Assembly (NCBI RefSeq): GCF_019047785.1
Contig: NZ_CP077290.1
Span: 3,410,001 to 3,474,000, forward strand
Reading direction: 5' to 3'
Source: Enterobacter cancerogenus
GTDB taxonomy: Bacteria; Pseudomonadota; Gammaproteobacteria; Enterobacterales; Enterobacteriaceae
DNA length: 64,000 nucleotides
Positions 38,798 to 48,638 of the stretch are shown here, in pieces. Numbering within the stretch: the first letter of the stretch is position 1; each line of letters opens with the position of its first letter. Below the pieces are notes generated by a model that worked only from the letters and a program-made list of their open reading frames with translations, was not told the origin of the DNA and did no database searches. The translations under genes were made by a program, and so were the position numbers.

Positions 38798-39199
38798 ATG
38801 AAAAAATACGCTGCAATTGCTGCCATCATGATGATGACCACCGCACCTGTCTTTGCTGCACAGGGTGGCTTTAACGGCCCATCGGCCACCGCCAGCCAGA
38901 CGCAAACCCAGCAGGGCGGTTTTGTGGATAACAACGCCAACCTGACCACGGCGGCAAAAGTGAAAGATCTGAAGGACGACGCCTGGGTTAAGCTGCGCGG
39001 GAACATTACCGAGCGCCTGTCCGATGACCGCTACACCTTCCGCGACGAGAGCGGCACGGTGGTGGTGGAGATCGACCACAAGCGCTGGAACGGCGTGACC
39101 GTGACCCCGCAGGATAAAGTCGAGCTTCAGGGTAAAGTCGACAAAGACTGGAACGAATTTGAAATCGACGTGAAGCAGGTTATTAAACTGAACAAATAA
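38798..39199 (+). CDS. ygiW: periplasmic OB-fold stress protein YgiW
   Basis: YgiW (VisP in Salmonella) is a periplasmic BOF/OB-fold protein linked to hydrogen peroxide and envelope stress. The 133-residue precursor has a signal peptide of about 20 residues ending VFAA, a Gln/Thr-rich linker, and the OB fold including LRGNITERLSDDRYTFRD and IDHKRWNGV. I chose the ATG at 38798 with an AGGGAGA ribosome site over an in-frame ATG 12 codons upstream. It is divergent from qseBC and probably under QseB control. Confidence 0.95.
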   Translation: MKKYAAIAAIMMMTTAPVFAAQGGFNGPSATASQTQTQQGGFVDNNANLTTAAKVKDLKDDAWVKLRGNITERLSDDRYTFRDESGTVVVEIDHKRWNGVTVTPQDKVELQGKVDKDWNEFEIDVKQVIKLNK

Positions 39200-39202
39200 C
39201 CC

Positions 39203-39232
39203 GAAAAGGGCCGCTTAACCGGCCCTTTTTCT
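39203..39232 (+). terminator. intrinsic terminator of ygiW
   Basis: A GGGCCG/CGGCCC stem, extended by A-T pairs, with a six-base loop is followed by TTTTTC directly after the ygiW stop. Confidence 0.88.
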
Positions 39233-39317
39233 TTGTGACTCAACTCGCCAGATGAGGTAGTATCTGCGGCAATATTGCCTGAAACCCATCGGTTTCTGAG
39301 TTGAGGAATCACACGTA

Positions 39318-41576
39318 ATGAGCGATATGGCAGAGCGCCTCGCGCTACATGAATTCACGGAAAACGCCTACCTGAACTACTCCATGTACGTCATCATGGA
39401 CAGGGCGTTGCCGTTTATCGGGGATGGCCTGAAGCCCGTCCAGCGCCGCATCGTCTATGCGATGTCCGAGCTGGGGCTGAGCGCCAGCGCCAAGTTCAAA
39501 AAATCCGCCCGTACCGTCGGTGACGTACTGGGTAAATACCATCCGCACGGCGACAGCGCCTGTTATGAAGCGATGGTACTGATGGCGCAGCCGTTCTCTT
39601 ACCGTTACCCGCTGGTCGACGGGCAAGGGAACTGGGGTGCGCCGGACGATCCGAAATCCTTCGCGGCCATGCGTTACACCGAATCCCGCCTGTCCAAATA
39701 TGCCGAATTGCTGCTGGGCGAGCTGGGTCAGGGCACGGTTGACTGGGTGCCTAACTTCGACGGGACGTTACAGGAGCCGAAAATGCTGCCTGCGCGCCTG
39801 CCGAACATCCTGCTCAACGGCACCACTGGTATTGCTGTCGGTATGGCGACGGACATCCCGCCGCACAACCTGCGTGAAGTGGCAAACGCCGCCATCACCC
39901 TGATTGAACAGCCGAAAACCTCGCTGGACGAGCTGCTGGATATCGTGCAGGGGCCGGACTACCCGACCGAGGCTGAAATCATTACCTCGCGCGCGGAAAT
40001 TCGCAAAATCTACCAGAACGGCCGTGGCTCCGTGCGTATGCGCGCCGTCTGGAATAAAGAAGATGGTGCCGTGGTGATCACCGCGCTGCCGCACCAGGTC
40101 TCTGGCGCGAAGGTGCTGGAGCAGATCGCCTCCCAGATGCGCAATAAAAAGCTGCCGATGGTGGACGACCTGCGCGATGAGTCGGATCACGAGAACCCGA
40201 CCCGTCTGGTGATCGTCCCGCGCTCCAACCGCGTGGACATGGATCAGGTGATGAACCACCTGTTCGCCACCACCGATCTGGAAAAAAGCTACCGCATCAA
40301 CCTGAACATGATTGGCCTCGACGGCCGTCCGGCGGTGAAAAACCTGCTGGAGATCCTCACCGAGTGGCTGACGTTCCGCCGCGATACGGTGCGTCGTCGT
40401 CTGAATCACCGTCTGGAAAAAGTGCTCAAGCGCCTGCATATCCTCGAAGGTTTGCTGGTGGCGTTCCTCAATATCGACGAAGTGATTGAAATCATTCGTA
40501 CCGAGGACGAGCCGAAGCCAGCGCTGATGTCGCGTTTCGGTATCAGCGAAACCCAGGCCGAAGCGATCCTTGAGCTGAAGCTGCGCCATCTCGCCAAACT
40601 GGAAGAGATGAAGATCCGCGGCGAGCAGGACGAGCTGGAAAAAGAGCGCGATAAGCTGCAGGCGATCCTCGCCTCCGAGCGCAAAATGAATACCCTGCTG
40701 AAGAAAGAGCTGCAGGCTGATGCCGACGCGTTTGGCGACGACCGCCGTTCTCCGCTGCACGAGCGCGAAGAAGCCAGAGCGATGAACGAGCACGACATGC
40801 AGCCTTCCGAGCCGGTCACCATCGTGCTGTCGCAAAGCGGCTGGGTGCGCAGCGCGAAAGGTCACGATATCGACGCGCCGGGCCTGAGCTACAAGGCGGG
40901 CGACAGCTTCAAGGCGGCGGTAAAAGGCAAGAGCAACCAGCCAGTGGCATTTATCGACTCCACGGGCCGCAGCTATGCCATCGATCCTATCACGCTGCCG
41001 TCTGCGCGCGGGCAGGGCGAGCCGCTCACCGGCAAGCTGACGCTGCCGCCGGGTGCCACGGTTGACCATATGCTGATGGAGTCCGACGACCAGAAACTGC
41101 TGATGGCCTCAGACGCGGGCTACGGCTTCATCTGTACCTTTAACGATCTGGTGTCGCGCAACCGTGCGGGTAAAGCGTTGATCAGCCTGCCGGATAACGC
41201 GCACGTTATGCCGCCGCTGGTCATTGAGAACGACAGCGATATGCTGCTGGCCATCACGGCCGCCGGACGTATGCTGATGTTCCCAGTGAGCGATCTGCCG
41301 GCGCTGTCAAAAGGTAAGGGCAACAAAATCATTAACATCCCGTCGGCGGAAGCGGCAAAAGGCGAAGATGGCCTGGCGCACCTGTTTATTTTACCGCCGC
41401 AAAGTACGCTGACGATCCACGTTGGCAAACGTAAAATTAAGCTTCGCCCGGAAGAGTTGCAAAAAGTGGTAGGCGAGCGCGGCCGCCGCGGCTCGCTGAT
41501 GCGTGGCCTGCAGCGTATCGACCGCATTGAGATTGATTCTCCGAATCGTCCCGTCGTGGGCGACAGCGAAGCCTAG
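39318..41576 (+). CDS. parC: DNA topoisomerase IV subunit A
   Basis: ParC is the DNA-cleaving subunit of topoisomerase IV and partners ParE. The 752 residues equal the E. coli length. Visible features are the breakage-reunion domain with catalytic Y120 (AAMRYTES), a coiled-coil tower region (about 380-480), and a C-terminal beta-propeller. The quinolone-resistance positions S80 (HPHGDS) and E84 are wild type. GAGGA precedes the ATG. plsC lies 166 bases downstream. Genes ygiV, mqsRA and ygiS, found here in K-12, are absent. Confidence 0.97.
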   Translation: MSDMAERLALHEFTENAYLNYSMYVIMDRALPFIGDGLKPVQRRIVYAMSELGLSASAKFKKSARTVGDVLGKYHPHGDSACYEAMVLMAQPFSYRYPLVDGQGNWGAPDDPKSFAAMRYTESRLSKYAELLLGELGQGTVDWVPNFDGTLQEPKMLPARLPNILLNGTTGIAVGMATDIPPHNLREVANAAITLIEQPKTSLDELLDIVQGPDYPTEAEIITSRAEIRKIYQNGRGSVRMRAVWNKEDGAVVITALPHQVSGAKVLEQIASQMRNKKLPMVDDLRDESDHENPTRLVIVPRSNRVDMDQVMNHLFATTDLEKSYRINLNMIGLDGRPAVKNLLEILTEWLTFRRDTVRRRLNHRLEKVLKRLHILEGLLVAFLNIDEVIEIIRTEDEPKPALMSRFGISETQAEAILELKLRHLAKLEEMKIRGEQDELEKERDKLQAILASERKMNTLLKKELQADADAFGDDRRSPLHEREEARAMNEHDMQPSEPVTIVLSQSGWVRSAKGHDIDAPGLSYKAGDSFKAAVKGKSNQPVAFIDSTGRSYAIDPITLPSARGQGEPLTGKLTLPPGATVDHMLMESDDQKLLMASDAGYGFICTFNDLVSRNRAGKALISLPDNAHVMPPLVIENDSDMLLAITAAGRMLMFPVSDLPALSKGKGNKIINIPSAEAAKGEDGLAHLFILPPQSTLTIHVGKRKIKLRPEELQKVVGERGRRGSLMRGLQRIDRIEIDSPNRPVVGDSEA

Positions 41577-41586
41577 TTTAGTTCTC

Positions 41587-41613
41587 ACCCCCCTCTGTTC
41601 CGGAGGGGGTAAA
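41587..41613 (+). terminator. probable terminator of parC
   Basis: A CCCCTC/GAGGGG stem with a short loop lies 11 bases after the parC stop, followed by TAAATT rather than a full T-run. Confidence 0.55.
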
Positions 41614-41742
41614 TTCACTAAAATTTCCCGTAAAAACGTTGTTAATTCATGCGTTGCGATTAACAATACGCGCTCGTAATAAAGTCCTTACCTGGCCACA
41701 GGTGAAGTATAATTGTCAGCTGTCAGGGCTTCAGAGGTCGCT

Positions 41743-42480
41743 ATGCTATACATTGTTCGTTTAATTCTTACCGTTATTTACTGCATTCTGGTCTGTGTTT
41801 TCGGCTGTATCTGGTGCCTGTTCAGCCCGCGTAATCCGAAGCATGTCGCCACTTTTGGTCACATGTTCGGACGTCTTGCCCCGCTGTTTGGCCTGAAGGT
41901 CGAAAAACGTCTGCCGGAAGGGGCAGAGAACTTCGGTAATGCCATCTATATCGCTAACCATCAGAACAATTACGATATGGTCACGGCTGCTAACATCGTA
42001 TTACCGCCGACCGTGACGGTAGGGAAAAAAAGCCTGCTGTGGATCCCGTTTTTCGGCCAGCTTTACTGGCTCACCGGTAACCTGCTGATCGACCGTAATA
42101 ATCGGGCAAAAGCCCACGGCACCATTGCCGAAGTGGTGAACCACTTTAAAAAACGCAAAATCTCAATCTGGATGTTCCCGGAAGGGACGCGCAGCCGTGG
42201 CCGTGGCCTGCTGCCGTTTAAAACCGGTGCGTTTCATGCTGCAATTGCGGCAGGGGTTCCAATTATTCCCGTGTGCGTTTCCAACACTTCTAATAAAATT
42301 AATCTTAACCGCCTGAATAATGGGCTGGTGATAGTGGAAATGCTGCCGCCGGTGGACACCAGTCACTACGGTAAAGATCAGGTGCGCGAACTGGCGACAC
42401 ACTGCCGCGAGCTGATGGCTCAGCATATCGCGCAGCTCGACAAAGAAGTCGCAGAGAGAGAAGCCGCCGGTAAAATTTAA
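41743..42480 (+). CDS. plsC: 1-acyl-sn-glycerol-3-phosphate acyltransferase
   Basis: PlsC adds the second acyl chain to lysophosphatidic acid, giving phosphatidic acid at the inner membrane. The 245-residue protein has an N-terminal membrane anchor (about 1-25), the catalytic HX4D motif NHQNNYD (H73, D78), the FPEGTRSRG motif, and the VPIIPVCVS strand. The ATG at 41743 has GAGG six bases upstream and reproduces the family start MLYI; an in-frame start ten codons upstream does not. ftsP follows 57 bases downstream. Confidence 0.96.
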   Translation: MLYIVRLILTVIYCILVCVFGCIWCLFSPRNPKHVATFGHMFGRLAPLFGLKVEKRLPEGAENFGNAIYIANHQNNYDMVTAANIVLPPTVTVGKKSLLWIPFFGQLYWLTGNLLIDRNNRAKAHGTIAEVVNHFKKRKISIWMFPEGTRSRGRGLLPFKTGAFHAAIAAGVPIIPVCVSNTSNKINLNRLNNGLVIVEMLPPVDTSHYGKDQVRELATHCRELMAQHIAQLDKEVAEREAAGKI

Positions 42481-42537
42481 CCGGCGTTAAAGGGAAAACG
42501 AATTCCCGCGTTGTTAGTCGTTTCAGATGGAGCTTAT

Positions 42538-43950
42538 ATGTCACTCAGTCGGCGTCAATTTATTCAGGCTTCGGGGATCGCCCTTTGTGCGGGTGCGATG
42601 CCGCTGACAGCCAGCGCCGCGGGGCAGCAGCAGCCGTTGCCCATTCCGCCGTTGATCGAATCCCGTCGCGGGCAGCCGCTTTTCCTGACGTTACAGCGCA
42701 GCCACTGGTCCTTTACCCAGGGGACGCGCGCCTCCATCTGGGGTATTAACGGGCGCTACCTCGGGCCAACCATCCGCGTGTGGAACGGCGATGACGTTAA
42801 GCTGATTTACAGTAACCGCACGCCTGAGAATGTCGCGATGACCGTCAGCGGCCTGCAGGTGCCTGGCCCGCTGGTTGGCGGCGCGGCGCGCATGATGTCG
42901 CCAAACGCCGACTGGGCGCCGGTATTGCCGATCCGCCAGAGCGCGGCGACCCTGTGGTATCACGCCAACACCCCAAACCGCACTGCGCAGCAGGTCTATA
43001 ATGGCCTCGCGGGCATGTGGCTGATTGAAGATGAGATCAGCAAATCACTGCCGATCCCGAACCACTACGGCGTGGATGATTTCCCGGTCATTATTCAGGA
43101 CAAACGTCTGGATAACTTTGGCACGCCGGAATACAGCGAGCCGGGTAGCGGCGGTTTTGTCGGCGACACGCTGCTGGTTAACGGTGCGCAAAGTCCGTAT
43201 GTCGAAGTGTCTCGCGGCTGGGTGCGCCTGCGTCTGCTTAACGCCTCCAACTCCCGACGCTATCTGCTGCAGATGAGCGATGGCCGCGTCCTGCACGTGA
43301 TTTCAGGCGATCAGGGCTTCCTGCCCGCGCCGGTTTCCGTTAAGCAGCTGGCGCTGGCACCGGGCGAACGCCGTGAAATTCTGGTCGACATGACCAACGG
43401 CGATGAAGTCTCTTTAACCTGCGGCGAAGCGGCCAGCATTGTCGACCGTATCCGCGGATTCTTTGAACCGTCGAGCATTCTGGTTTCTACCCTGGTGCTG
43501 ACCCTGCGTCCAACCGGCCTGCTGCCGCTGGTGACCGACAGCCTGCCGATGCGCCTGCTGCCGCAGGAGATCATGACCGGGCCCGCGGTCCGCAGCCGCG
43601 ACATCAGCCTGGGCGACGATCCGGGCATTAATGGCGCGCTGTGGGACGTAAACCGCATCGATATTACCGCTCAGCAGGGCACCTGGGAGCGCTGGACGGT
43701 GCGGTCAGATATGCCCCAGTCGTTCCATATTGAGGGCGTGAGCTTCCTGATCCGCAACGTCAACGGCGCGATGCCGTTCCCGGAAGATCGCGGCTGGAAA
43801 GATACCGTCTGGGTGGACGGGCAGGTAGAGCTGCTGGTCTACTACGGTCAACCTTCGTGGCCGCACTTCCCGTTCCTCTATCACAGCCAGACGCTGGAGA
43901 TGATGGACAGGGGATCCGTGGGGCAGCTGCTGGTGAATCCGGCACCGTAA
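42538..43950 (+). CDS. ftsP: cell division protein FtsP (SufI)
   Basis: FtsP is a periplasmic multicopper-oxidase-fold protein that lacks copper ligands and stabilises the divisome under stress. The 470-residue precursor has a classical Tat signal, SLSRRQFIQASGIALCAG, followed by ASA. Three cupredoxin-like domains fill the rest. The ATG at 42538 has GGAG upstream; an earlier in-frame GTG is not supported. It follows plsC, as in E. coli. Confidence 0.95.
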   Translation: MSLSRRQFIQASGIALCAGAMPLTASAAGQQQPLPIPPLIESRRGQPLFLTLQRSHWSFTQGTRASIWGINGRYLGPTIRVWNGDDVKLIYSNRTPENVAMTVSGLQVPGPLVGGAARMMSPNADWAPVLPIRQSAATLWYHANTPNRTAQQVYNGLAGMWLIEDEISKSLPIPNHYGVDDFPVIIQDKRLDNFGTPEYSEPGSGGFVGDTLLVNGAQSPYVEVSRGWVRLRLLNASNSRRYLLQMSDGRVLHVISGDQGFLPAPVSVKQLALAPGERREILVDMTNGDEVSLTCGEAASIVDRIRGFFEPSSILVSTLVLTLRPTGLLPLVTDSLPMRLLPQEIMTGPAVRSRDISLGDDPGINGALWDVNRIDITAQQGTWERWTVRSDMPQSFHIEGVSFLIRNVNGAMPFPEDRGWKDTVWVDGQVELLVYYGQPSWPHFPFLYHSQTLEMMDRGSVGQLLVNPAP

Positions 43951-43961
43951 ATTGCTTTTCT

Positions 43962-43991
43962 CCCTCTCCCTGTGGGAGAGGGGGGTGAGGG
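43962..43991. repeat. CCCTCTCCC-type intergenic palindrome
   Basis: CCCTCTCCC-TGT-GGGAGAGGG is followed by GGGTGAGGG. It begins 11 bases after the ftsP stop, in front of ygiQ, and is one unit of the seven-member family in this window. Confidence 0.8.
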
Positions 43992-44078
43992 CAACGGCCC
44001 GCACAATACCCCTTCATTTCCCCCGGTAAACCAGCGTATAATCCCGCTCCTTTTGTCTATTTTTTCTTCGGAAGCATT

Positions 44079-46256
44079 ATGAGCGCAATTTCCCTGATCC
44101 AGCCGGATCGTGACCTCTTCTCCTGGCCGCAGTACTGGGCTGCCTGCTTTGGGCCAGCGCCGTTCCTGCCAATGTCCCGCGAAGAGATGGATCTGCTGGG
44201 CTGGGATAGCTGCGATATCATTCTGGTGACGGGCGATGCCTACGTTGACCACCCCAGCTTCGGCATGGCGATCTGCGGACGTATGCTGGAAGCGCAGGGC
44301 TTTCGCGTCGGGATCATCTCCCAGCCTGACTGGAACAGCAAAGACGACTTTATGCGTCTGGGGAAACCGAACCTGTTCTTCGGCGTGACCGCGGGTAACA
44401 TGGACTCGATGATCAACCGCTACACCGCCGATCGCAAGCTGCGCCATGACGATGCTTACACCCCGGATAACGTGGCGGGGAAACGCCCGGATCGCGCCAC
44501 GCTGGTCTATACCCAACGCTGCAAAGAAGCCTGGAAAGATGTCCCGGTGATCCTGGGCGGTATCGAAGCCAGCCTGCGCCGCACCGCGCACTATGACTAC
44601 TGGTCCGATACCGTGCGTCGCTCGGTACTGGTCGATTCCAAAGCCGACATGCTGATCTTCGGCAACGGCGAGCGTCCGCTGGTGGAAGTGGCACACCGTC
44701 TTGCGCAGGGCGAGCCGGTAGGCAACATCCGCGACGTGCGCAATACCGCGATTATGGTGAAAGAGGCGCTGCCGGGCTGGAGCGGGGTGGATTCCCGCAT
44801 CATTGATATGCCAGGCAAAATCGACCCTATCCCGCACCCGTACGGCGACGACCTGCCGTGTGCGGATAACAAACCGGTCGCCCCGAAAAAAGCCGAAGCG
44901 AAAGCCGTGGTGGTTCAGCCGCCGCGCCCGAAGCCGTGGGAAAAAACCTACGTCCTGCTGCCGTCCTTTGAAAAAGTCAAAGCCGATAAAGTGCTCTACG
45001 CCCATGCGTCGCGTATTTTGCACCATGAAACCAACCCCGGCTGCGCCCGCGCGCTGATGCAGAAGCACGGCGAGCGTTATATCTGGATCAACCCACCGGC
45101 GATCCCGCTTTCCACCGAAGAGATGGACAGCGTCTTTGCGCTGCCGTACAAGCGCGTACCGCATCCGGCGTACGGCAGCAGCCGTATTCCGGCGTATGAG
45201 ATGATCCGCTTCTCGATCAACATCATGCGCGGCTGCTTTGGCGGTTGCTCCTTCTGCTCCATTACCGAGCACGAGGGCCGCATTATTCAGAGTCGCTCTG
45301 AAGATTCCATCGTCAACGAGATCGAAGCCATTCGCGACACGGTGCCGGGTTTTACCGGGGTGATATCCGATCTCGGCGGCCCGACCGCCAACATGTACAT
45401 GCTGCGCTGTAAATCGCCGCGCGCGGAGCAGACCTGCCGCCGTTTATCCTGTGTCTATCCGAGCATTTGCGAGCATATGGACACCAACCACGAGCCGACG
45501 ATCAATCTATATCGCCGTGCGCGTGATCTGAAAGGCATCAAGAAGATCCTGATCGCCTCCGGGGTGCGTTACGACATTGCGGTGGAAGATCCGCGCTACA
45601 TCAAAGAGCTGGCGACGCACCATGTCGGCGGTTATCTGAAGATTGCCCCGGAGCACACCGAAGAAGGCCCGCTGTCCAAGATGATGAAGCCGGGCATGGG
45701 CAGCTACGATCGTTTTAAAGAGCTGTTTGATACCTACTCGAAGCAGGCGGGCAAAGAGCAGTATCTGATCCCGTACTTCATTTCCGCGCACCCCGGCACG
45801 CGCGATGAAGATATGGTCAACCTGGCGCTGTGGCTGAAACAGCGTCGCTTCCGACTCGATCAGGTGCAGAACTTCTATCCGTCGCCGCTCGCCAACTCGA
45901 CGACCATGTATTACACCGGCAAGAACCCGCTGAGTAAGATTGGCTACAAGAGTGAAGACGTGGTGGTGCCGAAAGGGGATAAACAGCGTCGTCTGCATAA
46001 AGCGCTGCTGCGTTACCACGATCCGGCTAACTGGCCGCTGATCCGCCAGGCGCTGGAAGAGATGGGTAAAAAACACCTGATTGGCTCACGCCGCGACTGC
46101 CTGGTCCCTGCGCCAACGCTCGATGAAATGCGGGAAGCACGCCGCCAGAATCGCCATACGCGCCCGGCCCTCACGAAACATACGCCGATTGTGCATCAGC
46201 GTTCGAACGGTGGGGCAACGGGGGCGAAAAAAACGGGAAAACGTAAGATCGGATAA
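44079..46256 (+). CDS. ygiQ: radical SAM protein YgiQ
   Basis: YgiQ is a large (725-residue) radical SAM enzyme of unknown reaction. The [4Fe-4S] motif CxxxCxxC is C386-C390-C393 (CFGGCSFC). An N-terminal domain with a cobalamin-like or Rossmann topology precedes it, and a DUF3362 segment follows. The C-terminal tail is basic (Arg/Lys/Gly-rich). A GGAAG site precedes the ATG. It appears monocistronic, bounded on both sides by CCCTCTCCC palindromes. Confidence 0.93.
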   Translation: MSAISLIQPDRDLFSWPQYWAACFGPAPFLPMSREEMDLLGWDSCDIILVTGDAYVDHPSFGMAICGRMLEAQGFRVGIISQPDWNSKDDFMRLGKPNLFFGVTAGNMDSMINRYTADRKLRHDDAYTPDNVAGKRPDRATLVYTQRCKEAWKDVPVILGGIEASLRRTAHYDYWSDTVRRSVLVDSKADMLIFGNGERPLVEVAHRLAQGEPVGNIRDVRNTAIMVKEALPGWSGVDSRIIDMPGKIDPIPHPYGDDLPCADNKPVAPKKAEAKAVVVQPPRPKPWEKTYVLLPSFEKVKADKVLYAHASRILHHETNPGCARALMQKHGERYIWINPPAIPLSTEEMDSVFALPYKRVPHPAYGSSRIPAYEMIRFSINIMRGCFGGCSFCSITEHEGRIIQSRSEDSIVNEIEAIRDTVPGFTGVISDLGGPTANMYMLRCKSPRAEQTCRRLSCVYPSICEHMDTNHEPTINLYRRARDLKGIKKILIASGVRYDIAVEDPRYIKELATHHVGGYLKIAPEHTEEGPLSKMMKPGMGSYDRFKELFDTYSKQAGKEQYLIPYFISAHPGTRDEDMVNLALWLKQRRFRLDQVQNFYPSPLANSTTMYYTGKNPLSKIGYKSEDVVVPKGDKQRRLHKALLRYHDPANWPLIRQALEEMGKKHLIGSRRDCLVPAPTLDEMREARRQNRHTRPALTKHTPIVHQRSNGGATGAKKTGKRKIG

Positions 46257-46264
46257 CGGTGATG

Positions 46265-46341
46265 CCCTCACCCCGGCCCTCTCCCACAGGGAGAGGGTGT
46301 AAAATGTACCCTCTCCCTGTGGGAGAGGGTTAGGGTGAGGG
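46265..46341. repeat. inverted pair of CCCTCTCCC-type palindromes
   Basis: Two units in head-to-head arrangement (46265-46297 and 46309-46341) fill the gap between the convergent ygiQ and dkgA. Each has the CCCTCTCCC/GGGAGAGGG stem, with CCCTCACCC or GGGTGAGGG on the outer side, so the whole 77 bases form a larger palindrome, as in a BIME. Confidence 0.85.
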
Positions 46342-46345
46342 AAAA

Positions 46346-47173
46346 TTACCCCCCAAACTGATCCGGATCCGGCCCCAAACGCTTGCCCTGATCCAGCTTC
46401 GCAATCTCACCCAGCTCATCTTTATCCAGGCGGAAATCCCAGACGTCGAAGTTCTCAGCGATGCGCGAAGGCGTGACCGATTTCGGGATCACCACTAGGC
46501 CGCAGTCCAGATGCCAGCGAATCACAATCTGCGCCGGGGTTTTGCCATATTTATCCGCCAGCGTACGAATGATCTTCTGATCGAATACGCCTTCACCGCC
46601 CTGTGCCAGCGGGCTCCAGGATTCGGTCTGGATCTTGTGCGTGGCGTTCCAGGAATGCAGCTGACGTTGCTGCATCAGCGGGTGCAGCTCAATCTGGTTG
46701 ATGACCGGCGCGACGCCCGTCTCGTCAATCAGACGCTGCAGGTGGTGCACCTGGAAGTTACACACCCCAATGCTTTTCACCAGCCCAGCCTGCTGGAGCT
46801 CAATCATGCCTTTCCAGGCATCCACGTAATGATCGATAGCCGGAACCGGCCAGTGCATCAGATACAGATCGACAAAATCGAGCTGCAGCTTGTCCAGGCT
46901 CTCCTGCAGGGCTTCGCGCGGGCGTTTTTGGTCGTCGTTCCACAGCTTGGTAGTGATGAAAAGGTCGTCGCGGGGCATGCCTGCGCTGGCGAGCGCCTTG
47001 CCCACGCCGTCCTCATTTTTGTACGCGGCAGCGGTATCAATCGACCGGTAGCCGACTTCCAGTGCTTTATGAATGGCGGACACGACCTCGTCGTTACCGG
47101 CTTTCCATACGCCGAGCCCCAACTGGGGCATTACGTTGCCGTCCTGAAGCTTGATCACGGTTTGGTTTGCCAT
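46346..47173 (-). CDS. dkgA: 2,5-diketo-D-gluconate reductase A / methylglyoxal reductase DkgA
   Basis: DkgA (YqhE) is an NADPH-dependent aldo-keto reductase that reduces methylglyoxal, furfural and 2,5-diketogluconate. The 275 residues equal the E. coli length. The catalytic tetrad is D46, Y51, K76 and H107. GGAGG precedes the ATG. It lies 106 bases downstream of yqhD in the same direction; in E. coli both are activated by YqhC when aldehydes accumulate. Confidence 0.96.
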   Translation of the reverse strand: MANQTVIKLQDGNVMPQLGLGVWKAGNDEVVSAIHKALEVGYRSIDTAAAYKNEDGVGKALASAGMPRDDLFITTKLWNDDQKRPREALQESLDKLQLDFVDLYLMHWPVPAIDHYVDAWKGMIELQQAGLVKSIGVCNFQVHHLQRLIDETGVAPVINQIELHPLMQQRQLHSWNATHKIQTESWSPLAQGGEGVFDQKIIRTLADKYGKTPAQIVIRWHLDCGLVVIPKSVTPSRIAENFDVWDFRLDKDELGEIAKLDQGKRLGPDPDQFGG

Positions 47174-47279
47174 TTTTCCTCCTCCATTTGCTCATCGTCG
47201 AAGGGAGCCTCCGACGATGTTGGTGTGCATTAAGTCTGGACGAAATGTCAAAAAACGAAAGGTGGGACAACAAAAACGC

Positions 47280-48443
47280 TTAGCGTGCCGCTTCGTAAAT
47301 ACGACGGCTTACGTCCAGGGTGATGTCGCCGTGCTCGCCCAGTTGCGTCATGCCGTGCGCCTCGAGTTTTGCCAGCAGGGCAGGGATGGAGCTGCCGTCC
47401 AGGCCATAGCCGGAAAGACGCGTTGGCACGCCCAGGCTTTCAAAGAAGTTGCGGGTCGCTTCGATAGCGGCATCGATACGCGCATCGTCAGAACCTTCGG
47501 TGATGTTCCACACGCGCTCGGCGTACTGCAGCAGTTTGGCGCGTTTGGTGTCACGTTTTTCATTCCACAGCGCAGGCAGAACCACCGCCAGGGTTTGTGC
47601 GTGATCCAGACCGTGCATCGCCGTCAGCTCGTGGCCGAGCATATGGGTTGCCCAGTCCTGCGGCACGCCGGCACCGATCAGGCCATTCAGCGCCTGAGTT
47701 GCCGCCCACATCACGTTGGCGCGCACGTCGTAGTTTTCCGGCTCCTGCAGCGCTTTCGGGCCATCTTCAACCAGGGTCAGCAGAATGCCTTCTGCGAAGC
47801 GGTCCTGAATTTTGGCATCCACCGGATAGGTAACGTACTGCTCAACGGTGTGAACAAACGCATCCACCACGCCGTTGGCGACCTGACGTGCAGGCAGGGT
47901 GTAGGTGTAAACCGGGTCCAGAATGGCAAATACCGGCTGAACGTGTTCGTTCATAAAGGCCTGCTTATCACCCGTGGTTTTACGGGAGATCACCGCACCT
48001 TTGTTCGATTCCGAACCGGTGGCGGGCAGGGTCAGCACGGAGCCCATTGGGATCGCGCTTTTCACGTCGCTGCCGCGGGTTTCCAGAATATGCCACGGAT
48101 CGATGCCGTCCGCGTAGTGGGCCGCTGCGGCGATGAATTTGGTGCCGTCCAGAACAGAACCGCCGCCCACGGCCAGCAGGAAGGTGATCTTCTCATCTTT
48201 CGCGATTTTCACCGCGTTCATCAGCGTTTCGTAAGACGGGTTTGGCTCGATGCCGCCGAACTCACGCACGTCCAGACCGTCCAGCGCGCTGTAAACCTGA
48301 TCCAGCACGCCGGTTTTTTTCACGCTGCCGCCACCGTAGGTGATCAGCACGCGGGCGTCAGCGGGGATCTGCTCGCGCAGTTCGGCGATGGCACCTTTAC
48401 CAAACAGGATGCGGGTGGGGGTATGTAGATTAAAGTTATTCAT
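47280..48443 (-). CDS. yqhD: NADPH-dependent aldehyde reductase YqhD
   Basis: YqhD reduces short-chain and lipid-derived aldehydes with NADPH, protecting cells from oxidative damage and furfural. The 387 residues equal the E. coli length. Features are the Fe-type alcohol dehydrogenase fold, GGGS coenzyme loops (38-40 and 93-96) and metal ligands including D194 and H198 (DAFVHTVEQ), plus HGLDHAQT. The ATG at 48443 reproduces the family start MNNFNLHTP; an in-frame start 21 codons upstream does not. It is divergent from yqhC. Confidence 0.97.
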   Translation of the reverse strand: MNNFNLHTPTRILFGKGAIAELREQIPADARVLITYGGGSVKKTGVLDQVYSALDGLDVREFGGIEPNPSYETLMNAVKIAKDEKITFLLAVGGGSVLDGTKFIAAAAHYADGIDPWHILETRGSDVKSAIPMGSVLTLPATGSESNKGAVISRKTTGDKQAFMNEHVQPVFAILDPVYTYTLPARQVANGVVDAFVHTVEQYVTYPVDAKIQDRFAEGILLTLVEDGPKALQEPENYDVRANVMWAATQALNGLIGAGVPQDWATHMLGHELTAMHGLDHAQTLAVVLPALWNEKRDTKRAKLLQYAERVWNITEGSDDARIDAAIEATRNFFESLGVPTRLSGYGLDGSSIPALLAKLEAHGMTQLGEHGDITLDVSRRIYEAAR

Positions 48444-48534
48444 TGCTCTTTCCCTCTGGTGGGTGAAAAACCGCGGTGGCGCAAATGGCGACCTGATGCT
48501 GCACATTGTGGCTATCTGGCGCTATCCTCTCAAT

Positions 48535-48566
48535 GCACATTTCTGCCGATGTCTTGCCCATTTCTA
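48535..48566 (-). promoter_or_regulatory. probable YqhC operator upstream of yqhD
   Basis: GCACATTTCTG (48535-48545) and GCCCATTTCTA (48556-48566) are direct repeats with a 21-base period, two helical turns. This is the spacing an AraC-type activator uses. The site lies between divergent yqhD and yqhC, about 92-123 bases from the yqhD ATG. Confidence 0.55.
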
Positions 48567-48638
48567 CAGAGTACTGGAGAAAGTGAATGAAATTGCGCAC
48601 ACTGCATGGGTCGGAAACCGCCTCTGGAGTAAGAAAAA

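Noticed and set aside
39768..41069. 433-codon open frame antisense to parC
   Set aside because: Shadow of a conserved gene, low-complexity His/Arg/Leu-rich translation, no family match.
43881..45272. 463-codon open frame antisense to ygiQ
   Set aside because: Shadow of ygiQ; it also runs through the ftsP-ygiQ palindrome, which is not coding.
46265..46341. CRISPR-like repeats
   Set aside because: The repeated units are palindromes in opposite orientation without regular spacers; they belong to a dispersed intergenic family, and no cas gene is present.
47151..48428. 425-codon open frame antisense to yqhD
   Set aside because: Shadow of yqhD; no supporting start signal or domain.
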